The translations under genes and the position numbers were made by a program. A stretch of DNA of 64,000 bases from CAVQBJ01 sp963710725 (GTDB taxonomy: Bacteria; Actinomycetota; Thermoleophilia; Solirubrobacterales; Solirubrobacteraceae), in assembly GCA_963710725.1 (NCBI GenBank), contig CAVQBJ010000008.1:1240001-1304000 (forward strand). Reading direction: 5' to 3'. Positions 1-8,904 of the stretch are shown one piece after another. Each line of letters starts with the position of its first letter. Positions within the stretch are counted from its first letter, which is position 1. Under the pieces are notes generated by a model. It was not told where the DNA came from and made no database searches. It worked only from the letters and a program-made list of their open reading frames with translations.

Positions 1-156
1 GGTCAGCGCGGTGCGACCGGCATCGGAGATCGCGCGCACGTGTTCGCGAAACGCCGCAGGCCTGACCGTGAACGCTTCCTGCCCGGCCGCGGGACGATCG
101 TTGATCGAGTGGTAGAGCAGAATCGGCACGGTGGTGGGGGCTGTGGAGACGATCAT
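1..156 (-). CDS. Polysaccharide deacetylase-like protein, N-terminal fragment (runs off window)
   Basis: Reading leftward from an ATG at 156, 52 codons stay open to the window edge. Residues 10-20 (VPILLYHSIND) and the following AFREHVRAI segment are typical of the opening strand of NodB-type polysaccharide deacetylase domains, where the YH pair sits at the start of the metal-dependent barrel. The ATG overlaps the stop of the upstream glycosyltransferase as ATGA, so the two genes are probably translationally coupled. The family removes N-acetyl groups from surface or exported polysaccharides. The catalytic D-D and HxxxH motifs lie outside the window, so the family call rests on the N-terminus only. 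Confidence 0.6.
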   Translation of the reverse strand, partial: MIVSTAPTTVPILLYHSINDRPAAGQEAFTVRPAAFREHVRAISDAGRTALT

Positions 157-1367
157 CGAGCGGAGACCCGGCCGAACACGTATCCGCCCACCGTGACGAG
201 AAGCCCGGCGGCGATGACGCCCGCTCGCGCCAGGCCAGCGCTATCGCCGCGCATCGCATCGGTCAGGCCACGCCACATCCCCGAGGGCAACGTGGCGAAG
301 ACGTAGTCACGCTCGCTGCGCAGCGCCTCCTTGTTGCCGACCCGGCCACTGAGGAGCGCCTTCGACAGCCCCTCCCCCCAGCAGCGCGCGCGGAAGTAGC
401 CCCACGTCACGCGCTCGGCCTCGACGACGTGCTCGACGACAGCGGCGGGCACGTGGAGCACCACCCCCTCGGGATAGGCCTGTCGAGCTCGTATCGACAG
501 TTCGGTCTCCTCGCAGCCGAGCGGCGCGGACCCGACTCGTCCGATGCCGTTACTGAATCCGCTGACTCGATCGAACACGGCCCTGCGAAACGACATCGTT
601 GCGCCGATCGGGTTGCGGATCGGCGCGGTCTCGGTCGGCAGGCCGCGATAGCTGCAACCGACGGTCCAGTAGAACTCCTGCGGCAGCCACGCCGGCGCCG
701 CGCCACTCACCCACCTGGGTTTCGCGACGCCGCCGACGCCGATCACGTTCACGTCTGCGAAGGCGCCGGCGAGCTCGGCCAGCCAGGAGTCGTCGGCGAC
801 CGCGTCGTCGTCGAGGAACGCGACGATCTCCCCACGCGCGGCGGCCACGCCCGTGTTCCGCGCACCCGACAGCCCGCGCTCGCCTGTGCTCGCCATCACG
901 CGGACATCACGCAATCCAGCCCTGGCGCGCTCGAGAAGCTCGGGCTCGTGGTCGATCACCACGATCGTCTCGAGCGCGGGCTGCGTTTGTCGGGCGACCG
1001 ACGCAACCGCATTGCGCAGGGACTCCCATCGCTCCCGGGTGTAGGCGCAGATGATCACGCTCACGACAGGTCCGCGTTGGGAGACGGACGGCGTCGTTGT
1101 GGGTGGCTTGGCTTCCGCGGACCCATTCGGGCTGGGCTGGGCAGCCGCGGGATGTCGTGGTACGCCGGTCACCGACCGGTTGAAGGCGAGGCCGTGATCG
1201 GGTCCGGGCGACGTCACGGGGCTGCCGGATGCTCGACCGAGCCGCGCGCGGCCGGTGCGTTGCCCACCCTTCCTATCCCCGTCAACCCAGCTCCGCGACG
1301 ATCCCGTGGCCGGCTGACGCTCGACGGTCCGCCCGACATCGGCCACGCGCCTGCGTCGGTACGGCAA
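153..1367 (-). CDS. Family 2 glycosyltransferase with C-terminal membrane segment
   Basis: The GT-A domain begins near residue 101 (VVSVIICAYTRERWESL). The metal/nucleotide-binding FLDDDA lies near residue 165, and the acceptor-side segment around GCEETELSIRARQ near residue 275 resembles the ED motif of GT2 enzymes. A hydrophobic stretch close to the C-terminus (GVIAAGLLVTVGGYVFG) is a likely membrane anchor. It probably adds a sugar from a nucleotide donor to a lipid-linked or surface glycan at the inner membrane face. The first 100 residues are basic, Pro/Ser-rich and unlike the family, so the true start is probably an internal GTG nearer residue 60-100. It overlaps the downstream deacetylase-like gene by an ATGA. 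Confidence 0.8.
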   Translation of the reverse strand: MPYRRRRVADVGRTVERQPATGSSRSWVDGDRKGGQRTGRARLGRASGSPVTSPGPDHGLAFNRSVTGVPRHPAAAQPSPNGSAEAKPPTTTPSVSQRGPVVSVIICAYTRERWESLRNAVASVARQTQPALETIVVIDHEPELLERARAGLRDVRVMASTGERGLSGARNTGVAAARGEIVAFLDDDAVADDSWLAELAGAFADVNVIGVGGVAKPRWVSGAAPAWLPQEFYWTVGCSYRGLPTETAPIRNPIGATMSFRRAVFDRVSGFSNGIGRVGSAPLGCEETELSIRARQAYPEGVVLHVPAAVVEHVVEAERVTWGYFRARCWGEGLSKALLSGRVGNKEALRSERDYVFATLPSGMWRGLTDAMRGDSAGLARAGVIAAGLLVTVGGYVFGRVSAR

Positions 1368-1608
1368 TCCGGGTCGCGCTGGGCTCGCTTCGCGATGCGC
1401 CGCGAACGAGCTCGCAGCCCACCACGGCAGCGCTGCTACTCATGTTCGGCTCCGTCTGTTTGGCTGTGTCCATACAACCCTCCCCGCCCGCGGCCAGGAA
1501 ATGTACCCGTGGGTCCGCACATTCTCGTTAACGAGTTGTTGGAAATCTGGCGCGCGTACCCCGACAGATGTCGGAGCCGGCTTGGGCAGCCGACCCCATG
1601 AAGCCGGG

Positions 1609-2964
1609 CTATTGATAGACGCGGACCCAGTCCACCAGCAGGGTGGAGGGGAAGGGCGTGGAGGCGTCGGGGGCGCCCGGCCAGTCGCCGCCGACGGCGA
1701 GGTTGAGGACGAGATGGAAGGGCTGACCGTCGAACACCCATTGCTCGCGCGGCGCGAGATCGCTCGGCGTCACGGTGGCATACGGAACGCCATCGAGCGT
1801 CCAGGTGATCTTCCCCGGTTGCCAGATGACGCCGTACACGTGAAACGCGTCCGCGAGCGATTGCGCCGAGACCACCCGACCCTGCACCTGGTAGGCCGAC
1901 GTCGAACCGGACACGGGACCGTGCACCGTGCCATAGACGGTCTGGGGATCCTGGCCGAGCAGCTCCATCACGTCGATCTCGCCCGATGCCGGCCACCCGA
2001 CCGTGTCGATGTCCTCCCCGAGCATCCAGAACGCGGGCCATATCCCGCGCCCGGTGGGGACCTTCATGCTCGCCTCCACGCGACCGTAGGTGAACGAGAA
2101 CAGTCCCGCCGTCTCGATTCGCCCCGATGTGTAGTCGCGTGGCACCCCGTCCGGCCCAGTCGCCGTCCGCCGCAACGCCGTGATCGCCAGGTGTCCCTCC
2201 CCGTCCAGCGACACGTTCGCCGGGTCATCCGTGTAGGTCTCGAGCTCTCCGGCCGAAGCGCCCCAGGCCCCGACATCGAATGTCCAATCCGCCGAGTCCG
2301 GCGGCGAGCCGGCCGGCCCATCGAACTCATCGGACCACACCAACCGATCGTACGTCGCCACGCCACCCCCTGCGGGCGAACCAGCGTCACCGCTCGGACC
2401 CGTTGCGGCGCCCGAGGGACTCGTGCCGCTGCCTTCCACGACGGGAGCGGCCGGCTGTCCCTTCGCCGGCTGGCTGCCGCCCGCCGGCTGCCCACCAGCC
2501 GATGACGGCAACTGCGTTTCGTGTTCGGTGCCGACCGAGGATCCCGCGGTCGGGCCGAGCGTGAGCGTTGAGATCGTGGGTGTACGTTGGCCACCGGAAG
2601 CGGTTGGCAGCCGCCTGACGTCCACCCGCAGCCGCGGTCGCGTGCGCTGTCCGGTCGCGGTCACGACGAGCGTGCCGCCGGTGAGGTAGCGCGAGACGGT
2701 CAGGGTGCCCGGCGAGCGCCGGCGAACGCGCACGGTGTGGGGGGTGTCCGAGCCGACCCGCACGGATACGGCGTCACGGAGGGCCGTGGTCGAGACGAGC
2801 ACACGTACCTCGTAGCGTCCGGGAGCCCCGACGTCGCCGGCCGCCACCGCCACGCGCAACTCGACCTGCGCGCCCGGATCAGAGCCACGCGACGCCGCGA
2901 CGGCGCTGAGCAGTGACACGCTGAGCGCGACGACGAGGGTGAGGAATGGGCGGGGGTGTCGCAC
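1609..2964 (-). CDS. Secreted GH16 family beta-glucanase-like hydrolase
   Basis: 451 aa. Residues 1-24 form a signal peptide (FLTLVVALSVSLLSAVAAS). A beta-rich stretch and a long Pro/Gly/Ser linker follow, and the GH16 concanavalin-like domain starts near residue 207 (LVWSDEFDG). The catalytic signature is GEIDVMELLG at 328-337, with Glu329 as nucleophile, Asp331 as helper and Glu334 as acid/base. The C-terminus DWVRVYQ is the usual last strand of the family. GH16 enzymes cleave beta-1,3 or beta-1,3/1,4 glucans, agar, carrageenan or xyloglucan; the exact substrate cannot be read here. It acts outside the cell and lies beside polysaccharide genes, so it could trim the cell's own exopolysaccharide or degrade foreign glucan. 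Confidence 0.9.
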   Translation of the reverse strand: MRHPRPFLTLVVALSVSLLSAVAASRGSDPGAQVELRVAVAAGDVGAPGRYEVRVLVSTTALRDAVSVRVGSDTPHTVRVRRRSPGTLTVSRYLTGGTLVVTATGQRTRPRLRVDVRRLPTASGGQRTPTISTLTLGPTAGSSVGTEHETQLPSSAGGQPAGGSQPAKGQPAAPVVEGSGTSPSGAATGPSGDAGSPAGGGVATYDRLVWSDEFDGPAGSPPDSADWTFDVGAWGASAGELETYTDDPANVSLDGEGHLAITALRRTATGPDGVPRDYTSGRIETAGLFSFTYGRVEASMKVPTGRGIWPAFWMLGEDIDTVGWPASGEIDVMELLGQDPQTVYGTVHGPVSGSTSAYQVQGRVVSAQSLADAFHVYGVIWQPGKITWTLDGVPYATVTPSDLAPREQWVFDGQPFHLVLNLAVGGDWPGAPDASTPFPSTLLVDWVRVYQ

Positions 2965-3157
2965 AGGTGTTAGGAACCGCTGGCCCCATTCGGATGCTCA
3001 CACCGGCGGCCGGCGAGATAATGACGCGTTCAGACCGGACGAGCCGCGACGGGCGCGCGCGTGCTCAACACAGTGTTAGCATCGCGGCGCGGTTGCGCGC
3101 CTACCATGCACTCATCCGCGGGGTGGGGGTCCTGAGAAGCTCCAGGGAGATACCCGA

Positions 3158-3772
3158 ATGGTCGCGCGACGCCTCAACTCCTCCACCACCGCCGTTGGTC
3201 GCTGGCGCAAGCTCGTGGTGCTCTCGCCGGCGACGCTGGGGGCCGCGACCGCGATCCTCTTTGCTGCTGACTGGGCGTACGAGCGCGCCGGAGACTCGTT
3301 CTTCCCGGGCGGAGCGCTCGATGAGACGGCGCACTTTCTCACGATGCTGCTCATTCTCTGGGCGCTCGGGCCCCGCTTCTGCCGACCGCACATCCTCGTG
3401 CCGGCGCTCATCGCCTCGGTGGCCATCGACGCCGACCACATCCCGGGCTACCTTGGAGCCGATTGGCTCACGGCGGGCACACCGCGCCCCTACACACACT
3501 CGTTGCTGACGGTGGCGGTGATCGCCATCGCCGCCCTGGTATGGCGGCGGCGGCGGGTTGTGCTGCTCGCGGTCGGGCTGGGACTCATCGTCCACTTCTG
3601 GCGCGATCTGTCCGAATCGGGCTCCGGAGTCGCGCTCCTGTGGCCGTGGTCAGACCACGCATTCACGCTCCCGCACTCGATCTACTTGCTTGCCATGGCG
3701 GCGATCGTCGGCGTGGACGTCGTGCGCTGCCGACAACTGTCGTCAGCGGTTGGATTCGAGGCACCGGCCTAG
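3158..3772 (+). CDS. DUF457/YdjM-like membrane metal-dependent hydrolase
   Basis: 204 aa with about five hydrophobic segments. The putative metal ligands of the DUF457 family are present in order: DETAH (near residue 56), DADH (near 97), YTHS (near 118) and HFWRDL (near 147). The family is annotated as inner-membrane metal-dependent hydrolases, but its substrate is mostly unknown. The start ATG follows an AGGGAGA ribosome-binding site about 10 nt upstream. It diverges from the GH16 gene across a 193-base spacer that should hold both promoters. The reading frame is intact. Confidence 0.75.
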   Translation: MVARRLNSSTTAVGRWRKLVVLSPATLGAATAILFAADWAYERAGDSFFPGGALDETAHFLTMLLILWALGPRFCRPHILVPALIASVAIDADHIPGYLGADWLTAGTPRPYTHSLLTVAVIAIAALVWRRRRVVLLAVGLGLIVHFWRDLSESGSGVALLWPWSDHAFTLPHSIYLLAMAAIVGVDVVRCRQLSSAVGFEAPA

Positions 3773-3815
3773 CAGCGCCAAGGGTTGGGAGATGCCGATC
3801 GGATGCTCCGACCGG

Positions 3816-4097
3816 TCACACGTCCGTGATGGGCCGTCCGCCGAGATCGTTTGCACGGTCTCGCCGACGAAGCTCAGAACTGCGCGAAGTGGGACCGGTC
3901 GGGTCGGTTGCGGGTTCCTCGACGGGTTCCATCGCCTCGACGTCCCGCCGCGCGAGACGAAGGCGAACCCCGGCATCGAGGCCGGGCGCCCTCACGACCG
4001 TCACCGTCGCCACGCCGCCGGACAACTCGACGACGCGGTACACCGCCTCCGTGCCGAGAGCACGTCTACGCACGAGACAGCCGGGGGCCACACCCAT
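3816..4097 (-). CDS. Small hypothetical protein, possible SH3/KOW-like barrel
   Basis: 93 aa and not recognised as a named family. Residues 4-53 read as a small beta-barrel: APGCLVRRRALGTEAVYRVV, then a V-x-V-x-V strand and RLRLARRDVEAM, a pattern like barrels in which charged strands alternate with Gly turns. The tail is disordered and acidic/basic. It lies convergent to the DUF457 gene and downstream of a GT2 gene on the same strand. Opposite-strand frames here are also open, so coding status is moderate only. Confidence 0.45.
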   Translation of the reverse strand: MGVAPGCLVRRRALGTEAVYRVVELSGGVATVTVVRAPGLDAGVRLRLARRDVEAMEPVEEPATDPTGPTSRSSELRRRDRANDLGGRPITDV

Positions 4098-4166
4098 CAG
4101 TGATCCAGCCTAACCGACGCGCCCCACGGTATGCGGGTGACGCGCGGGGAGTTGGCCGCTATCGGG

Positions 4167-5007
4167 TCAGATCACGATCCCCATCGAAGTGGCGGGGAGG
4201 TCCACGTCGTGCGGCAGCTCCACGAACGACGGACGCCACGCATCGGGATCGGTTGGGGCGGCGGCGGTGCGTAGCCGCTCGCTGACGATCGTCCGGAGCA
4301 CGCGGAGGCCGTCGCGGACGGGGTGCAGATTGCTGGTGCCGTGGAGGCGTTCGTGTTCGTGCGAGGGCACCTCGGTGACGCAGAGCGGCGAGCGGGCGAT
4401 CCGAATGTTGATGTGCGTCTCGACCTCGAAGCCGTCGCAGTCGACGTGCATCGTGGACAAGCAGCTCCGCCAGAACGCGTTGTAGCCGTAGCAGAGATCG
4501 GTGTAGCGCGAGCCGTAGAGCACGTTCACGACCCCGTTCAGCACGCGGTTGCCCGCGCGCCGAAACCGCGTGATGTCCGAGCTGCCACCGCCCGGAGCAA
4601 AACGCGACCCCTTCGCGAAGTCCGCTCCTTCGAAGAGCGCGTTCACGAACAGCGGGATCTCTGCGGGGTCCGTCGAGCCGTCGGCGTCGAGCATGATGAT
4701 GATGTCGCCCCTGGCCGCGGCGAAGCCGCAGGCCAGCGCATTGCCCTTACCCCGACCGTTCTGTACGACGATTCGGATGTCGGGACGGAGCGATGCGGGC
4801 CACGGCGACCGTGTCGTCGGTCGAGCGCCCGTCCACGAGCACCACCTCGTCGACACAAGCCGGAATCCGGGTGAGGACATGCGGCAGGTTGGCCGCCTCG
4901 TTGAGCGTCGGCACGACTACGCTGATCTCTGCGTTGTCCGACCGTCGCCGCGCGGCCCGTCCACCTGTCAGGGGCGCGTCGGCGGGCATTACATCCGTGC
5001 TTTTCAT
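4167..5007 (-). CDS. Family 2 glycosyltransferase (dolichyl-phosphate mannosyltransferase-like), one frameshift
   Basis: The start ATG at 5007 (MKSTDVMPADA) has an AAGGGAAA ribosome-binding site 7-8 nt upstream. The first part reads EISVVVPTLNEAANLPHVL and EVVLVDGRSTDDTV, the canonical GT2/DPM1 opening. The frame breaks near 4788-4798 and resumes in another frame with RPDIRIVVQNGRGKGNAL, DIIIMLDADGSTD (DxD-type metal site) and GSRF. Joined, the protein is about 280 aa, normal for a polyprenyl-phosphate or lipid-linked glycosyltransferase. It probably loads a sugar from a nucleotide donor onto a lipid or glycan carrier. One missing or extra base explains the break; whether the error is biological or in the consensus cannot be decided here. 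Confidence 0.75.
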
Positions 5008-5391
5008 AGTGATGTTTCCCTTGTTGTGGGCACCAGTCACCTACGGCTCCCCCACCGTGCGGGTCGTCCAGACCCCTCTCCCCGCCTGCGGTCGCACTGT
5101 CGGCCATCGACCGGATGACCGTCGAGGTGCGCACAGCCACGGTACCGTTCGCGCGCTCCGCCAGCCTTGTACCGAACGTCGGAAATTGGCCCTGGCGCCT
5201 CCGACCGATTGTCATGACCGGCGGCGCCCCACCGCGAGCGAACGCGACCGCGGTGGGGGTTGCGGGGCACGAGGCGGATTGACGGGCGGTGCTGGCGCAT
5301 GGCGGTGCGCATTTTGCAAGCGCGCGCCGTGGCACATGTGAACACCGAGTTGCCGGGAGCAAAGAAACGGCGACATCGAGGGAGCACCGCA
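5008..5391. other. Intergenic, 384 bases, no gene seen
   Basis: This stretch lies upstream of the GT2 gene (reading left) and downstream of the repeat-protein gene (also reading left). It should hold the GT2 promoter and the repeat-protein terminator. An open frame on the minus strand is rich in Arg/Gly with no recognisable domain and looks like a chance frame in GC-rich DNA. I see no tRNA, riboswitch or clear hairpin. Confidence 0.5.
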
Positions 5392-7177
5392 TCAGCAGAT
5401 GTCCATCGATGTCGCCGGGATCGCCTCGCAGCCGCTCGTCGCGTCGTTGAAGGCGCCCCCGCTCACCGTTGCGTCCTGCGCGTGGGCCTGGTTGGTGTAG
5501 CCGCCGAGTATCGACTCGCCAGTCGTGCCTCCGCAGTTGGCGCTGCCGAGCAGCGTGCCGCCCCCGGTGAGGTTGTTGCAGCCGCCGGAGACGCTCGAGA
5601 GAGTGTCCGCGGCGATGTTGAATCGGCCGCCGGCGATCGACGTATCGCTTCCCGTGGTCTGGTTCTCGGCGCCACCGAGGATCGACTGGGCGGCGGTGCC
5701 CGTGCACTCCGCCGTGTCGGCGCTCGGAAACGCGCTGCCGGCGGCGTTATTGCAGCCCCCGACGATGCTCGACATGGGACCGGAGGCGAGGTTGAACTGG
5801 CCCCCGTCGATCGACGACAGCTGGCCCGTGGAGTCGTTGTCCTCGCCGCCCAGAATCGATTCCACCCCGCTGCTGTCGCAGCTACCGGTCTGCGGCGCGA
5901 CCGACCCGGCGAGGTTGTCGCAGCCGCCGGCGATGTCGCCAAAGGAGTCCGACGCCTCGTTGTACTGCCCGCCGACGATCGCCGCCCGCTGGCCCGACGC
6001 GACATTGTGCGCGCCGCCCAAGATCGCCTCGATGCCGACGTTGCCTGCGCAGAAGCTCGACGTCGGCGGTGGAGTGCTGCCGCCGGCGAGGTTGTAGCAG
6101 CCGCCCGCGACGCTGGAATACAGGTCAGACGCCTGATTCTCGCTGCCGCCGAGGATCGCCTCGCCTCCGCTCGTGACGCACGTGTTAGGCGGCAATGCGC
6201 CGCCGCCGGCGAGGTTGTCGCAGCCGCCGGCCACAGTCGACGCCGGATCGGTCGCCGCGTTGTGTTGCCCTCCACTGATCGAGGCGTCATAGCTGGACGC
6301 GATGTTGTCGTTGCCGCCGGTCACCGAGGCGTATTGCGCGCCGCTCGATTGGCAGCTGACGCCGCCGGGGAGGTTCAGACGCTCCGCCTGTCGGGGCGGC
6401 GAGGTTGTCGCAGCCGCCGGTGATCGAGCTGTAGAGGTCGTCGGCGAGGTTGAACGCGCCGCCGGAGACGGTGCTGTCCTGAACGCCGGCCTGGTTGTCA
6501 ACCCCACCGTTTACCGAGGCGAAGTACCCCGCGTCGGCGGTGTTCGCGCACGTGGAGCTGTAGGTCGGGGTGCCGCTCCCGACGAGGTTCGCGCAGCCAC
6601 CGTTGATGTCGGAGTAGGAGGCTGCGGCCGTGTTGAAGAACCCGCCGGCGATCGCGCTCAGCTCGCCGCTGACCGTGTTGGCACGCCCGCCCAGTGCCGA
6701 ACCATAGGGCGCGGACGCCGTGTTGTCATAGCCGGCGATGATGCCCGCGTAGCTGGTGTCCGACTGCGCGCCTCCGAGCAGCAGGTTGTGCGAACCGGTC
6801 TGGCTGCCCGGGCTCGGGTCGTAACCGATGATCAGGTTCCCCTCGCCATTGATCGTGCTCTCAGAGCCCGAACCGTTGACCACCTGCAGGTTTGCGCCGG
6901 AGAACTGGATCGTTGGCTTGCCATCGATCCCCGACGCCTCATAGTTGATGTAGGGCAGAATGCCGATCAGCGTCTGCTGCGCCGCGCTGCTCGACGGCAA
7001 AGCGACCTGCGTGCCCGACGAACACGACCCACTCCCCGCCGAAGTGATCGCCGCCCCAGCCGTCGCCGGCACACAAATCGACACCGACGAAGCCGCGTGG
7101 GCGACGCCAGCCGAGAGCGAGAAAAACGACACGCCAGCCAGCGCCAGACAGCGCGAACGCCGTAAGCCGATGCTCAT
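5392..7177 (-). CDS. Large secreted repeat protein with YadA-head-like SxxGGxxN repeats, one frameshift
   Basis: The ATG at 7177 follows an AAAGGTGG ribosome-binding site and opens a signal peptide (CLALAGVSFFSLSAGVAHA). After about 100 residues the protein becomes about a dozen units of roughly 30-40 aa with the core S-(I/V)-x-GG-x-x-N-x-A, for example SAIAGGFFNTAA, SVNGGVDNQAG and SIVGGCNNAAG. About every second unit carries GGC-(D/N)-NL and a second Cys 10-15 residues later, suggesting a disulfide per pair of turns. The pattern resembles left-handed beta-roll repeats of trimeric adhesin heads, but no coiled stalk or outer-membrane anchor is present. A frame change near 6373-6385 splits the gene; the repeat continues on both sides. 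A surface or matrix adhesin-like role is inference. Confidence 0.7.
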
Positions 7178-7441
7178 CACGACCACCTTTCAACGAGAGT
7201 CCTCGCCGCGCGCTTGGAACTCGGTCCGCGACACGACGACAGCAACGTCGCCGCCGGCGGGCGAGCTGCCCGGGTCAAGAACCCTCCCCCGGCAGACGGC
7301 TCTTGTCAGGACCATGCTCCCACGCCCCTCAAGATCTCCTGCCGGAGCGCAGGGCTGGCCGGATGCCTCGTGCGCCGTTAGTATCGGACCGCACAGCGGC
7401 AAGGATGGGCAGGGTTGCCACGAGATGACACGGATGCAGCC

Positions 7442-8230
7442 ATGAGTCAGTCGACCGCCGTGCCCGTCACGGTCACGTTCGTACAGCGCAACGCGGTGCA
7501 CGAACTGCGGCCGTGCCTGCACTTCCTCAGCGCCACCGACGCTGATCTGGTTCGCGTGCAGTTTGCCCTCGGCGGGCGCGCGATCCCCAGCATCGCCACG
7601 GTGGCCGGGCAGCTGCACGAGACGCCGAGCGTCGAATACGCAGCCGTCGTGTTCAGCCTGCGCAAGATGGAGGCCTCGGCGCATCGCGGGCAATGCCGGC
7701 TCCTCGCCGCGCTGCCGGCGTCGGACAATGCCGTCGCGGTGAGGCCGCGCTCGAGCGCCCGGACGGCGCCACCGACGAGGCAGAACGTGGTTGCCGCGAA
7801 GGCGGTCACGGTCGCGCCGACCGCAGTCGCGCCGCCGCACGCGTCGTCGTCGCGTCACGGACTCGAGATTGCCGGGGCGATCGTGATTGTGCTCGCGCTC
7901 GCGGCCGGGCTCGCTTTCGGTGTCCGCCGGCGGTCAGGTCTTGGCGGGTTCGCGCGTAGACATGTACAGACGCCCCGACCCGGCCCCCGTCTGCGAAGGG
8001 ACATCCCGATGCGCACCACTCCCCGCCGCCGCCGATATGTCAGCCGAGCGAGCCTGACGCTACTCAGGCCGGTCTTCCGCACGAGCCTGGCGCGCGATGC
8101 CTACGTCTTACGGGTTGTCGGCGAGTACGTGGGGCCGGTGCTGCGCGAGGATCGGCGACGGCAGCGCCTGCCCTACCAGGGTCCGGAGCGACGAGGCGCC
8201 TTCGGCGGCGTGGGCCAGCCGACTACCTAG
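7442..8230 (+). CDS. Hypothetical single-pass membrane protein
   Basis: 262 aa from the ATG at 7442. Residues 1-95 are a folded-looking N-terminal part (VTVTFVQRNAVHELRPCLHF). An Ala/Pro/Arg linker follows, then one membrane helix (GAIVIVLALAAGLAFGV, near 145-162) and a basic tail containing DAYVLRVVGEYVGPVLRED and YQGPERR. No named domain was recognised. It reads toward the exopolysaccharide locus and ends 8 bases inside the convergent FmdB gene. Opposite-strand frames are also open here, but the helix, linker and basic tail support this strand. Confidence 0.5.
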   Translation: MSQSTAVPVTVTFVQRNAVHELRPCLHFLSATDADLVRVQFALGGRAIPSIATVAGQLHETPSVEYAAVVFSLRKMEASAHRGQCRLLAALPASDNAVAVRPRSSARTAPPTRQNVVAAKAVTVAPTAVAPPHASSSRHGLEIAGAIVIVLALAAGLAFGVRRRSGLGGFARRHVQTPRPGPRLRRDIPMRTTPRRRRYVSRASLTLLRPVFRTSLARDAYVLRVVGEYVGPVLREDRRRQRLPYQGPERRGAFGGVGQPTT

Positions 8231-8585
8231 CGTCCTTCGCCGCCCTCGGCTTACTTGCCGGCTTGTCGGGCTTCGCGCCGTTCGCGCTGGCCGAGGACGA
8301 TCCTGTGCCCTCGCTCGAGCTCGACTTGGACGACGACGCGCCGTCCGAGGAGCCGGAGCTGTCGGATTTCGAGGAGGCCTCGGCGGCGGCCTTCTCCCGT
8401 TGGCGCCGGCGCGTGCCGTAGTCGGTGTTGTAGAAGCCGCTGCCCTTGAAGTGCACGGCGACGGGGTGCAAGACGCGACGCACCGGACGGCCGCAGACCT
8501 CGCATTCGGTCAGCGCATCGTCGGCGATCGGTTGGAGGGCTTCGAACGTGTGGCCCTTGTCGCAGAGGTATTCGTAGATCGGCAT
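8223..8585 (-). CDS. FmdB family zinc-ribbon protein
   Basis: 120 aa starting MPIYEYLCDKGHTFEALQPI, the canonical opening of FmdB-type putative regulators. A single CxxC pair follows (ECEVCGRPVRRVLHP); with Cys8 and the His of the opening segment it forms the zinc ribbon. Then comes FKGSGFYNTDYG, another family hallmark, and a low-complexity Ser/Lys tail. The start was placed at this ATG because a longer upstream frame has no similarity to the family. Function is poorly known; relatives are called regulatory proteins and are small and cytosolic. Confidence 0.88.
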   Translation of the reverse strand: MPIYEYLCDKGHTFEALQPIADDALTECEVCGRPVRRVLHPVAVHFKGSGFYNTDYGTRRRQREKAAAEASSKSDSSGSSDGASSSKSSSSEGTGSSSASANGAKPDKPASKPRAAKDAR

Positions 8586-8904
8586 TGGCAGTCCCAGTAT
8601 AGGAGTGCCAGCTCCCGGGAACCCGGTCCCGCCCGAGCGGAATGGATCGCACAGGTTCGCGCAGATCTGCTGGCGTCCAGAGTCGGCTGTTGCAGGATGT
8701 TTCGGCTTTACCTCGACCGATCGCATAAGCGCGAGGCCCTCAATTTGGACACATATCGCTTGCGTAACCGCGTGTCGGCTGTATGGTTTGCGCCGTGCCC
8801 TGAGACGGCACGCAGCAAGGATGCCCTGCTGGTCTCGAAGCGCCCCAAAGGCCGCAGGCTCGAATTCCTGACGACGACGATCGCCGCCGGAGAACGAATA
8901 GCCC
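8586..8904. other. Intergenic leader, 319 bases, with two adjacent hairpins
   Basis: This divergent spacer separates the FmdB gene (minus) from the sugar transferase gene (plus). On the plus strand two consecutive stem-loops can be drawn: CGTGCC/GGCACG (8794-8812) and CAGCA/TGCTG (8813-8831). They lie about 75-110 bases before the sugar transferase start. I do not recognise a known riboswitch. It probably contains the promoter of the first exopolysaccharide gene. Confidence 0.35.

Noticed and set aside
1073..1367. N-terminal 100 residues of the first GT2 frame as a real domain
   Set aside because: Arg/Pro/Ser-rich and unlike the family; probably non-coding upstream sequence with a later true start.
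5037..5387. 116-residue minus-strand frame in the spacer
   Set aside because: Arg/Gly-rich, no hydrophobic or domain pattern; behaves like chance open frames in GC-rich DNA.
7190..7858. 222-residue minus-strand frame overlapping the membrane-protein gene
   Set aside because: The plus-strand frame has a membrane helix, linker and basic tail in a natural order; the minus frame is Arg-rich without such order.
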